This document shows, piece after piece, positions 15,232-22,061 of a stretch of DNA of 38,116 nucleotides. The stretch covers positions 1 through 38,116 of the forward strand of contig CAKTXA010000026.1 in the NCBI GenBank assembly GCA_934631005.1. The letters are read 5' to 3'. The position numbers were made by a program, and so were the translations under genes. Under the pieces are notes generated by a model that saw only the letters and a program-made list of their open reading frames with translations, searched no databases and was not told the origin of the DNA. Each line of letters opens with the position of its first letter. The stretch's first letter is position 1. This stretch comes from an uncultured Oscillospiraceae bacterium (GTDB lineage Bacteria > Bacillota > Clostridia > Oscillospirales > Oscillospiraceae).

Positions 15232-16440
15232 TCACGCAATACTTCCGTACATCGTAAACATCGGCAAATACACGGCCAGCAGCAGGATCACGGTAATAAC
15301 GGCAAGGGCGATGGTGATGGCGGGCTCCAGGAGGGACAGGAGCCTTTGCGTCTTGACCGACACCTCGTTGTCAAAATACTCGGCGATGACGGTGAGCGTC
15401 TGCTCCATGCTGCCCGCGCGCTCGCCCACGCCGGTCATCTCCGTGAGCATCGGCGGGAAGGCGGGCTCCCTGGCCATGCAGGCGGCTACGCCGCGGCCCT
15501 GCTCCACGCCGCTCTTTACGCGGCGCACCGCCTCGGCCACGGCGGCGTTCGCGATCACGCCCGCCGTCACGTCCAGTGCCTTTACGATGGGCAGCCCCGC
15601 CGTGAGCATCGTGGCCATGGTGGAGGCAAACTGCGCGCTCGCGCGCATCTGATGGAGCCTGCACAGCGGCGAGCGTTTGAGCTTGCCCTCGGCCAGAAAC
15701 AGGCGGCCGGCGGGCGTGCGGCGCAGGAGCATTCTGCCGATCCACACCGCCAGCACGACGAGCACGATGACCCACCAGTCGCGCGAGAAGAAATTCGACA
15801 CCGCGATGAGCCCCTTCGTGATGCCCGGCAGCTCCGTGCCGAGCTCCTCAAAGGTTTTTGTGAACATCGGCACCGCCACGGTCATAATGACCAGAAACAC
15901 GATGGCCGCCACCACCAGCACCAGCGCCGGATACGTCAGCGCGCTGACGAGCTTTGCCTTCGTTTTGGCCGACTTATCATAGTACGTGTGCAGGCGGCTG
16001 AAGCACAGCTCCAGCGTGCCGGACTGCTCGCCGGCGCGCACCGTCTCCAGAAACGTGACAGGCAGACCCCGGACGTTATTTTCAAAGCTCTGCGCCAGCG
16101 AATAGCCGCCGGACACATCCTGCGCCGTCTTTTCAAGCCCGCGCCGCAGCTCGCGGTCGCGCGTCTGCGCCGCCACCATCTCCACGCAGCGCACGATGGG
16201 CAGCCCCGAGGACAGGATGATGGAAAACTGCGAGCAGATGACGGCCAGCTCTTTTTCCTTAATTCTATAGCCGCCGAGCACGGGGTTTTTCTCCCGCGTT
16301 TCGCGCACCGGCGCGATCTTGGTGATGATGGCGCAGGTGCCGCGCAGCTGCGCGGCGGCTTCGTATTCGTTATAGGCGTGGATGACGCCCGAGACCTTCA
16401 CGCCGTCGGGCGAAACGCCCTGATACCGGAATGTCGTCAA
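15232..16440 (-). CDS. pilC: Type IV pilus inner-membrane platform protein PilC
   Basis: 402-residue GspF/PilC family protein, the membrane platform on which PilB and PilT act. It has two T2SF repeats: the first with FSIILSSGLPIVRCVEM (about residues 70-90) and the second with FASTMATMLTAGLPIVKAL (about 270-290). Each is followed by conserved G(E)xSG or GERAGSM elements. Hydrophobic helices lie near residues 165-195, 220-240 and at the C-terminus. Its likely start is TTG at 16440, since GGGAGG lies 12 nt upstream and no in-frame ATG is near. It follows pilT by 87 nt. Confidence 0.93.
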   Translation of the reverse strand: MTTFRYQGVSPDGVKVSGVIHAYNEYEAAAQLRGTCAIITKIAPVRETREKNPVLGGYRIKEKELAVICSQFSIILSSGLPIVRCVEMVAAQTRDRELRRGLEKTAQDVSGGYSLAQSFENNVRGLPVTFLETVRAGEQSGTLELCFSRLHTYYDKSAKTKAKLVSALTYPALVLVVAAIVFLVIMTVAVPMFTKTFEELGTELPGITKGLIAVSNFFSRDWWVIVLVVLAVWIGRMLLRRTPAGRLFLAEGKLKRSPLCRLHQMRASAQFASTMATMLTAGLPIVKALDVTAGVIANAAVAEAVRRVKSGVEQGRGVAACMAREPAFPPMLTEMTGVGERAGSMEQTLTVIAEYFDNEVSVKTQRLLSLLEPAITIALAVITVILLLAVYLPMFTMYGSIA

Positions 16441-16527
16441 ACACTTCGCCCTCCCTTCGGCGATGTTTTACGCGGAAAAGCGATGAAAACGTTTCATTAA
16501 AACCGAAGAATTGAATGAACTATTGCA

Positions 16528-17583
16528 TCACCAGTGAGGCTGCTCGGGAAAGTGCTCGCGGTCGCGGGCGTAGCTGCGCGCGGTGTCCTGCGTAATGGCG
16601 CCGGACTGCACCAGCTTTTGCAGGGCGCTGTCCATGGGGATGCTGCCGCCCTGCGCGTTCATGGTGATGAAGCTGTCGATCTGCGGGGTCTTGCCCTCGC
16701 GGATGAGGTTGCGGATGGCGGGGCTGACGACCATCACCTCGCACGCGAGCGCACGGCCGTGGCCGCCCCTGCGCGGCAGAAGCTGCTGCGAGAGCACGGC
16801 CCGCAGCGTGGTGGAGATCTGCAGCCGCGCCTGCCGCTGCCGCCCCTCGGGGAATACGCTCAGCATCCGGTCGATGGAGTCGGCGGCGGAGTTCGTGTGG
16901 AGCGTGGCAAAGACGAGATGGCCCGTCTCGGCGGCGGTGAGCGCCGTTTCGATGGTGTCCAGATCGCGCAGCTCGCCGATGAGCAGCACGTCCGGGTCCT
17001 CGCGCAGCGCGGCGCGCAGGCCGCTGGCGTAGCTCTTGGTATCCGAGCCGATCTGCCGCTGGTTCACAAGGCAGCGGTCGGGGGTGTAGACATATTCGAT
17101 GGGGTCCTCCAGCGTGAGAATATGCGCCGCGCGCGTATGGTTGATGCGGTCTAAAAGCGCGGCGAGCGTGGTGGACTTGCCGGAGCCGGTCTCGCCCGTC
17201 ACCAGCACGATGCCGCTGCGGTAGTCGGCAAATTCCAGCACCGCGGGCGGCAGACCCAGAGACGCAAGCTCCGGGATGCCGTCCGCCAGCAGCCGGACGG
17301 CGGCTGACACGGCGCCCTGCTGGTAAAACAGGTTCCCGCGCACGCGCACGCCGCACGCGAAGCTCTGCGACCGGTCGCACTCGCCGGTCTCGCGCAGGGC
17401 CGCGGCGGCCTCGCCTGCAAGCTCCAAGGCGTACTGCTCGCACTGCTCGCGCGTGAGGGCTTGCTCGGTCAGGCGCTCCACGCGCCCGTCCACGCGGCAC
17501 AAAAACGGCATACCGCAGACCATATGCACATCCGACGCCCCGCGCTCGTGCGCAAGGGCGATGAGTTCGTTCCAGCTCAGCAT
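16528..17583 (-). CDS. pilT: Pilus retraction ATPase PilT
   Basis: 351-residue hexameric secretion ATPase that powers pilus retraction and twitching. The N-terminal domain has the PilT-type start (GASDVHMVCGMPFLCRVDG). The Walker A GETGSGKST is at residues 130-138, the Asp box contains LEDPIEYVY, the Walker B contains EDPDVLLIGELRD, and the His box is HLVFATLHTNSAADSIDRM. It lacks the N-terminal MshEN domain and the tetracysteine motif of the extension ATPase. AAAGGAG lies upstream of the start. Presence of PilT predicts a retractable, dynamic pilus rather than a static fibre. Confidence 0.93.
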   Translation of the reverse strand: MLSWNELIALAHERGASDVHMVCGMPFLCRVDGRVERLTEQALTREQCEQYALELAGEAAAALRETGECDRSQSFACGVRVRGNLFYQQGAVSAAVRLLADGIPELASLGLPPAVLEFADYRSGIVLVTGETGSGKSTTLAALLDRINHTRAAHILTLEDPIEYVYTPDRCLVNQRQIGSDTKSYASGLRAALREDPDVLLIGELRDLDTIETALTAAETGHLVFATLHTNSAADSIDRMLSVFPEGRQRQARLQISTTLRAVLSQQLLPRRGGHGRALACEVMVVSPAIRNLIREGKTPQIDSFITMNAQGGSIPMDSALQKLVQSGAITQDTARSYARDREHFPEQPHW

Positions 17584-17596
17584 AGCCGCTCCTTTC

Positions 17597-17626
17597 GTAA
17601 CCGCTGATCAAATTGTCTGCGGTTAC
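17597..17626 (-). other. Hairpin between pilB and pilT
   Basis: Perfect 8-bp inverted repeat GTAACCGC (17597-17604) and GCGGTTAC (17619-17626) with a 14-nt loop. It fills the space between the pilB stop codon and the pilT ribosome site. It has no T-run, so it is a candidate processing or differential-stability site inside the operon mRNA. Confidence 0.45.
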
Positions 17627-17627
17627 T

Positions 17628-19322
17628 TTACTCCGCCGTGGAATGGATGGCCCGCGCAGCCTCCGCCGCGCTGATCTCGCCGCGCAGCACCAGCTCGCGG
17701 CAGCGCTCGCGCAGCGTGACCAGCTCCGACTGGCGCGCCGCGTCGTGCAGGGCGTCATAGCGCGCGCCTTCGGCGATCATGCGCCGCAGGCGGCGGTCGA
17801 TGGTCAGGATCTCAAACACCGCGCGGCGGCCGCTCGTGCCGGTGTGATAGCACTCCTCGCAGCCCGCGCCGCGGTAAAACGGCACGTCCGCGTCCGCGGG
17901 CAGGTCCAGCAGCTCCAGCTCGTCTGCCTCCGGGCGGTAGGCCGTTTTGCAGTGCGGGCAAATGCGCCGCACCAGCCGCTGCGAGATGACGCCGCGCAGG
18001 GCGTTTGCGATGAGGTACGGCTCCACGCCGATGTCCAGCAGCCGGTCGACGGCCGACACGGCGTCGTTCGTATGGAGCGTGGACAAAACGAGGTGGCCTG
18101 TGATGGCGGCGCGGATGGCGATGGCGCCCGTCTCGCCGTCGCGGATCTCGCCCACGGCGATGATGTCCGGGTCCTGCCGCAAAATGGCGCGCAGGCCGGC
18201 GGCAAACGTCATGCCCGTTTTTTCGTTGATCTGGCACTGGTTCACGCCCGGGATGTCATACTCCACCGGGTCCTCCAGCGTCATAATGTTCGTCTGCTCA
18301 GAAGAGAGCTCCTTGAGCATGGCGCATAGGGTGGTCGATTTACCGGAGCCCGTGGGGCCCACGAGCAGGAGGACGCCGCTGCTGTTTTGGAGCAGCGCGC
18401 GGTATTTCGCGAGGTCGCCGCCCTCCAGGCCGATGGTCTCGCTCGTGATGTGCTGCTGCGATTTATCCAGCAGACGCAGCACGATCTTTTCGCCGTAGAC
18501 CGTGGGCATGGACGAGATACGCAGGTCGATCTCCCGGCCCTTCACGTGCACCATCGCGCGGCCGTCCTGCGGGATCTTGCGCTCGGCGATGTTCATGCCG
18601 CCCATGACCTTCAGGCGGGAGAGGACGGTGGCCTGCAGATTGGCGGGCACGGTCAGCATCCGGCGCAAAAGCCCGTCCACGCGCATGCGCACCACGAGCT
18701 CGCCTTCCTGCGGCTCCAGATGAATGTCGCTCGCGCGCTCGTGCACGGCGCGCTCGATGAGGGAGGATACAAAGCGGATGGTGGGCGCGGCGTCCGCGCC
18801 GGTGTCGGCGCTCTGGACAAGCTGCGCGGGGACGATGTCGTGCGCGGCGTCGCCCGCCTCGCGCTTCATCTCCTCCATCGCGCGGACGGTGCCCTCGCTG
18901 CCGTAGAGCGAGACGATGGCCTGCGCGACCGCCTTGCGCGTGGCGATCATGGGGACGACCTGCTTATGGCTGACGGCCTTCACTTCTTCCTGCGCAACAA
19001 AGTTGAGCGGGTCGCTCATGGCGACGAACAGCTCATCGCGCACGAGCTTGACCGGCACGACGGAATATTTCTTTGCCACGGCGCGCGGGACGTATTTTGT
19101 CAGCTCCACGGGGATGGACACGGCCGTGAGGTCGATAAAGTCCACGCCCAGCTGCATCTGCAAAGCGCCGATGAGCTGCCGCTCGGTGATGGTGCCGTTT
19201 TCGATGAGCACGTCGCCCAGGCGCTCACCGGTCTGCTTTTGTAATACCAGCGCCTCGTCCAGCTGCTGCTTCGTGATCGTTCCGGCAGCGATCAGCAGAT
19301 CGCCCAGCCGCATATATGCCAT
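17628..19322 (-). CDS. pilB: Pilus extension ATPase PilB with N-terminal MshEN c-di-GMP binding domain
   Basis: 564-residue GspE/PilB family ATPase that drives pilus assembly. Residues about 5-60 form an MshEN domain: two RLGD segments 29 residues apart (RLGDLLIAAGTIT, RLGDVLIENGTIT) with the LxxALxxQ pattern, the known c-di-GMP binding signature. The ATPase core has GPTGSGKST (Walker A, about 322-330), LEDPVEYDI, DPDIIAVGEIRD (Walker B) and HLVLSTLHTNDAVSAVDRL (His box). A zinc-binding tetracysteine (CPHC ... CEEC) lies near residues 440-475. It is the first gene of the pilus cluster with a sigma-A promoter upstream. Binding of c-di-GMP is inference from the motif. Confidence 0.94.
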   Translation of the reverse strand: MAYMRLGDLLIAAGTITKQQLDEALVLQKQTGERLGDVLIENGTITERQLIGALQMQLGVDFIDLTAVSIPVELTKYVPRAVAKKYSVVPVKLVRDELFVAMSDPLNFVAQEEVKAVSHKQVVPMIATRKAVAQAIVSLYGSEGTVRAMEEMKREAGDAAHDIVPAQLVQSADTGADAAPTIRFVSSLIERAVHERASDIHLEPQEGELVVRMRVDGLLRRMLTVPANLQATVLSRLKVMGGMNIAERKIPQDGRAMVHVKGREIDLRISSMPTVYGEKIVLRLLDKSQQHITSETIGLEGGDLAKYRALLQNSSGVLLLVGPTGSGKSTTLCAMLKELSSEQTNIMTLEDPVEYDIPGVNQCQINEKTGMTFAAGLRAILRQDPDIIAVGEIRDGETGAIAIRAAITGHLVLSTLHTNDAVSAVDRLLDIGVEPYLIANALRGVISQRLVRRICPHCKTAYRPEADELELLDLPADADVPFYRGAGCEECYHTGTSGRRAVFEILTIDRRLRRMIAEGARYDALHDAARQSELVTLRERCRELVLRGEISAAEAARAIHSTAE

Positions 19323-19406
19323 CTCGCGTCACCGTCCCTTCGCGCGCAAAGCGGAGGGCGCAACCGAAATTGCCCCTCTAAATCTCAAGTATGATTTGTT
19401 CTTTCA

Positions 19407-19435
19407 TTTATAGCACATTGTCCCAAGGTTTTCAA
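19407..19435 (-). promoter_or_regulatory. Sigma-A type promoter of the pilus operon
   Basis: On the minus strand TTGAAA (19430-19435), 17-bp spacer, TATAAA (19407-19412), about 85 bp before pilB. AGTATGAT sequences occur on the plus strand at 19388-19395, just downstream of the start point, and at 19492-19500 upstream. They may be regulator sites. Confidence 0.7.
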
Positions 19436-19517
19436 CACTTTCCTGTAAATTGGGCTGAAAATCCATTATTTTCACAGATTACATCAAATGCAGTATGATA
19501 TTCTCTATATCTCGGAT

Positions 19518-19552
19518 AAAAAATCGCCGCGCGGAGCAGCGCTCCGTGCGGC
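19518..19552 (-). terminator. Terminator of the EAL-domain gene
   Basis: On the minus strand a GC-rich stem (CCGCACGGAGC / GCTCCGCGCGG, one mismatch, 3-nt loop) is followed by GATTTTTT. It lies 50 bp downstream of the EAL gene stop and separates it from the pilus promoter, so the two are probably independent transcripts. Confidence 0.8.
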
Positions 19553-19601
19553 AAGTATGTGCTTTTTTGATGAGTTGACAGACAAGTCCTGTCCGTTCCG
19601 C

Positions 19602-21806
19602 TTACGCCGTCCGCGCGCGCAGGAGCGTTTCAAAGTCCTCCGGCGGCATGGGGCGGGCGAAGTAATAGCCCTGCATCGCGTCGCAGCCCAGCGCCGTCAG
19701 ATCCTGCGCCTGCTGCCCGGTCTCCACGCCCTCGGCGATGACGAGCATCCCCAGCCGGTGCGCCATGTCCACAACGCTGGAGAGGATCAGCTGCCCGCGC
19801 TCCTCCTGGCCGCCGGAGAGGAATTTCATATCCAGCTTCAAAACGTCGATCGGGACGTCCTTGAGCATATTGAGCGACGAATAGCCGGTGCCGAAATCGT
19901 CCATCTCCACGGTGAAGCCCGCCGCGCGCAGGCGCGCGACCATATCGGCCAGCTGGCCGGACTTGTCGGTGTAGGCGCTCTCGGTGATCTCCAGCCGCAG
20001 CTGGTCGGGTGAGAGGCCATAGCGCGCCGTGAGGGCGGTAAAATGCTCCGGCAGGCCGCCGCTTTGCAGGTCCATGCGCGAAACATTCACCGACACGGGC
20101 ACGTGCAGCCCCGCCGCGTTCCACGCCTGCAGCTTCCGGCAGGTATGCTCCCAGACGTACCAGTCCACGTGCGTGATGAGGTTGCTGTGCTCCAGCAGCG
20201 GGATGAACGCGCCCGGGGCGATCATGCCCTTTTCGGGGTGCTGCCAGCGGATGAGCGCCTCCGCGCCGGAAAGCGCGCCGGTGGCGCCGTCATACTGCGG
20301 CTGGAACCAGACCTTGAACTGTCCCTCGTCCAGCGCGTGCTCCACGCCGGCCAGCAGCTCCTCCGCCTGCTGCACGCTGTCAAACATCCCCTGCGTGTAA
20401 TACGCCACGCGCTGCGTGCGGTTTTTCTTGATGCTCTGCATCGCGAGCAGCGCCTTGTAGCTGGCGAGATACGCGTCGGTATCCGGCTCGCACAGGTCAT
20501 ACACGCCCACGTGCAGCAGCACGGGGAAGGCATAGCTGCGGTAGCGCGACTGGAACAGCGTGACCACCCGCTCGGGGTCGATGCTGCCGTCGCCGCAGAA
20601 GCGGATGAACTGGTCGGCGTTCAGGTGCCCGGCGAAGCTGTCGTCGGTATTGTTGCCGTGCAGAAAGACGCCGAAGTCCCGCAGCAGCTCGTTGCCCGCT
20701 TCAAAGCCCACGATGGTGTTGATGAATTTGAAGCCGTCAAAATCATAGCGCATCATGGTATACGGCTTTCCGGGGTGCTCGGCCCACCACTGCGTCACGC
20801 GCTCATAAAAGCCCGAGGCGTTCAAAAGGCCCGTCTGCGCGTCCGTCTGGCTGGACATGACCTGCGTCGTATCCTCCGAGCAGAGCAGAATGCACTCGCG
20901 CTTGTCCGACAGCCACGAAAAGCGCAGGTTCACATGCCGCTCCACGCCGCCGGTCGCGTCCGCGCGCGAGCGCACCGGCACGTTATAGGCCTCCGCCGTC
21001 TCCAGCGCGCGCAGCACCGCAGAAAGGCGCGTGGCCTTGAGCATATCGCGGTACTCCGCGTCGTACATGATCGCTCCCAACCGCTGCAGATACTTTGTCT
21101 CATAGTCCTGCGTGGGCGTGTCTGTCTCCTGCGCGGGGTGCGGCAGGATGGAGCTGCGGCGGTACGTTGTGGCAAGGCCCGAGCGCACGTCGATGAGCGC
21201 CACGCGGGTAAAGTCCGCCTGCAGCACCTTTTCCGCGATCTGCTCCATGCGGTGCTTATAGTCGTTGTCGATGGCGTAGGCGACGACCTCCACGTCGCCT
21301 GTCTGGGGGTTGCGCATGACATCGGCCACGATGCGCCGCCAGACATAGCCCTTTTCGGCCGTGTAGAGCAGATAGCTGTCCTCAAACGTGCTCACGCCCG
21401 TATCGAGCGCGTGCATCACGTTCGCTGTGGACATCTGGCGCATATAGCGCGGCACATCGTCCGGGTGCAGCAGGGCGCACATGGCCTTGGTGAGATCGCC
21501 GACCGTGCCGCCGACCGCGCCGAGCAGCGAGCCGCTGCCGACGCAGGTGTTCTGCGTCAGGTTCAGCTCATACGTCGCCACGACGCCCTCGCGCTCCTGC
21601 GCACGGATGCTCTGCAGGGCGTGGTACTGTGCAAGGCTCTGCTTATCGGTCTTTTCACGCTCGCGCTCCTCGCGCAGGGTCCGCCGCTGGAACGCCAGCG
21701 CGACCAGCGCGCAGCCGATCACGATCGCCAGCACGAGGATGGCCAGCGGCGCGTTCTCCGCGCGCGGCGACGCCAGCGCCGGTACCATATAAACAGGCAG
21801 CTGCAT
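19602..21806 (-). CDS. Membrane c-di-GMP phosphodiesterase: degenerate GGDEF plus EAL
   Basis: 734-residue protein. One transmembrane helix lies near residues 19-39, followed by a charged coiled coil (RTLREEREREKTDKQ) and PAS-like sensing regions (about 75-320). The GGDEF domain has NADQF instead of GGDEF (near residue 390), so it is probably not a cyclase. The EAL domain keeps its catalytic set: EALIRW, NVSRMDL, EITES, DDFGTGYSSL, KLDMKFL and AEGVET. It should hydrolyse c-di-GMP. The start at 21806 has GGGAGG 9 nt upstream; the ATG at 21815 directly abuts that site. It lies upstream of pilB on the same strand and is divergent from the GGDEF/HD-GYP gene. Confidence 0.9.
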   Translation of the reverse strand: MQLPVYMVPALASPRAENAPLAILVLAIVIGCALVALAFQRRTLREEREREKTDKQSLAQYHALQSIRAQEREGVVATYELNLTQNTCVGSGSLLGAVGGTVGDLTKAMCALLHPDDVPRYMRQMSTANVMHALDTGVSTFEDSYLLYTAEKGYVWRRIVADVMRNPQTGDVEVVAYAIDNDYKHRMEQIAEKVLQADFTRVALIDVRSGLATTYRRSSILPHPAQETDTPTQDYETKYLQRLGAIMYDAEYRDMLKATRLSAVLRALETAEAYNVPVRSRADATGGVERHVNLRFSWLSDKRECILLCSEDTTQVMSSQTDAQTGLLNASGFYERVTQWWAEHPGKPYTMMRYDFDGFKFINTIVGFEAGNELLRDFGVFLHGNNTDDSFAGHLNADQFIRFCGDGSIDPERVVTLFQSRYRSYAFPVLLHVGVYDLCEPDTDAYLASYKALLAMQSIKKNRTQRVAYYTQGMFDSVQQAEELLAGVEHALDEGQFKVWFQPQYDGATGALSGAEALIRWQHPEKGMIAPGAFIPLLEHSNLITHVDWYVWEHTCRKLQAWNAAGLHVPVSVNVSRMDLQSGGLPEHFTALTARYGLSPDQLRLEITESAYTDKSGQLADMVARLRAAGFTVEMDDFGTGYSSLNMLKDVPIDVLKLDMKFLSGGQEERGQLILSSVVDMAHRLGMLVIAEGVETGQQAQDLTALGCDAMQGYYFARPMPPEDFETLLRARTA

Positions 21807-21863
21807 CGCGGTCATCCTCCCTTCGCCGAAAGCGCTGAACGCCGCTTTCTCCCTTATATTCGT

Positions 21864-21892
21864 ACCATACCACCCCGTGTGGAAATTTGCAA
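21864..21892 (-). promoter_or_regulatory. Promoter of the EAL-domain gene
   Basis: On the minus strand TTGCAA (21887-21892), 17-bp spacer, TATGGT (21864-21869), about 55 bp before the start codon. It is divergent from the promoter at 21938-21971. Confidence 0.6.
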
Positions 21893-21937
21893 CGATTATT
21901 TCCGAATGTCAGGGTTTTTGTCTGAAAACAGCATTTT

Positions 21938-21971
21938 TTGCCTTGCAAGTCATACCCGAGTATGATAGTAT
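21938..21971 (+). promoter_or_regulatory. Promoter of the REC/HD-GYP/GGDEF operon with an internal palindrome
   Basis: Two overlapping sigma-A type pairs are visible, both with 17-bp spacers: TTGCCT (21938-21943) with TATGAT (21961-21966), and TTGCAA (21943-21948) with TAGTAT (21966-21971). A perfect inverted repeat TCATAC/GTATGA (21950-21955 and 21960-21965, 4-nt gap) lies inside the promoter and may be an operator. Confidence 0.6.
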
Positions 21972-21993
21972 ATCAGAAAATGCCAGGTCGGAG

Positions 21994-22023
21994 AAAAGCG
22001 CTGGTGATCGTCCGGCGCTTTTT
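21994..22023 (+). terminator. Terminator-like hairpin in the leader (possible attenuator)
   Basis: AAAAGCGC (21994-22001) pairs with GCGCTTTT (22015-22022), and a T-run is part of the right arm. It lies between the promoter and the ribosome site of the next gene, so it could act as an attenuator. No known riboswitch was recognised in front of it. Confidence 0.45.
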
Positions 22024-22061
22024 GTGTATCCGCACCGCATCCACGCCGCAGGAGGGCCGCC

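Noticed and set aside
19323..19601. A c-di-GMP (GEMM) riboswitch upstream of pilB
   Set aside because: The conserved GEMM core (GCAAACC and GGACGCAAAGCC-like segments) is not present; the leader is short and AT-rich.
20043..21965. Plus-strand open frame of 640 codons over the EAL gene
   Set aside because: The opposite strand encodes an unmistakable EAL protein with all catalytic motifs; this frame has none.
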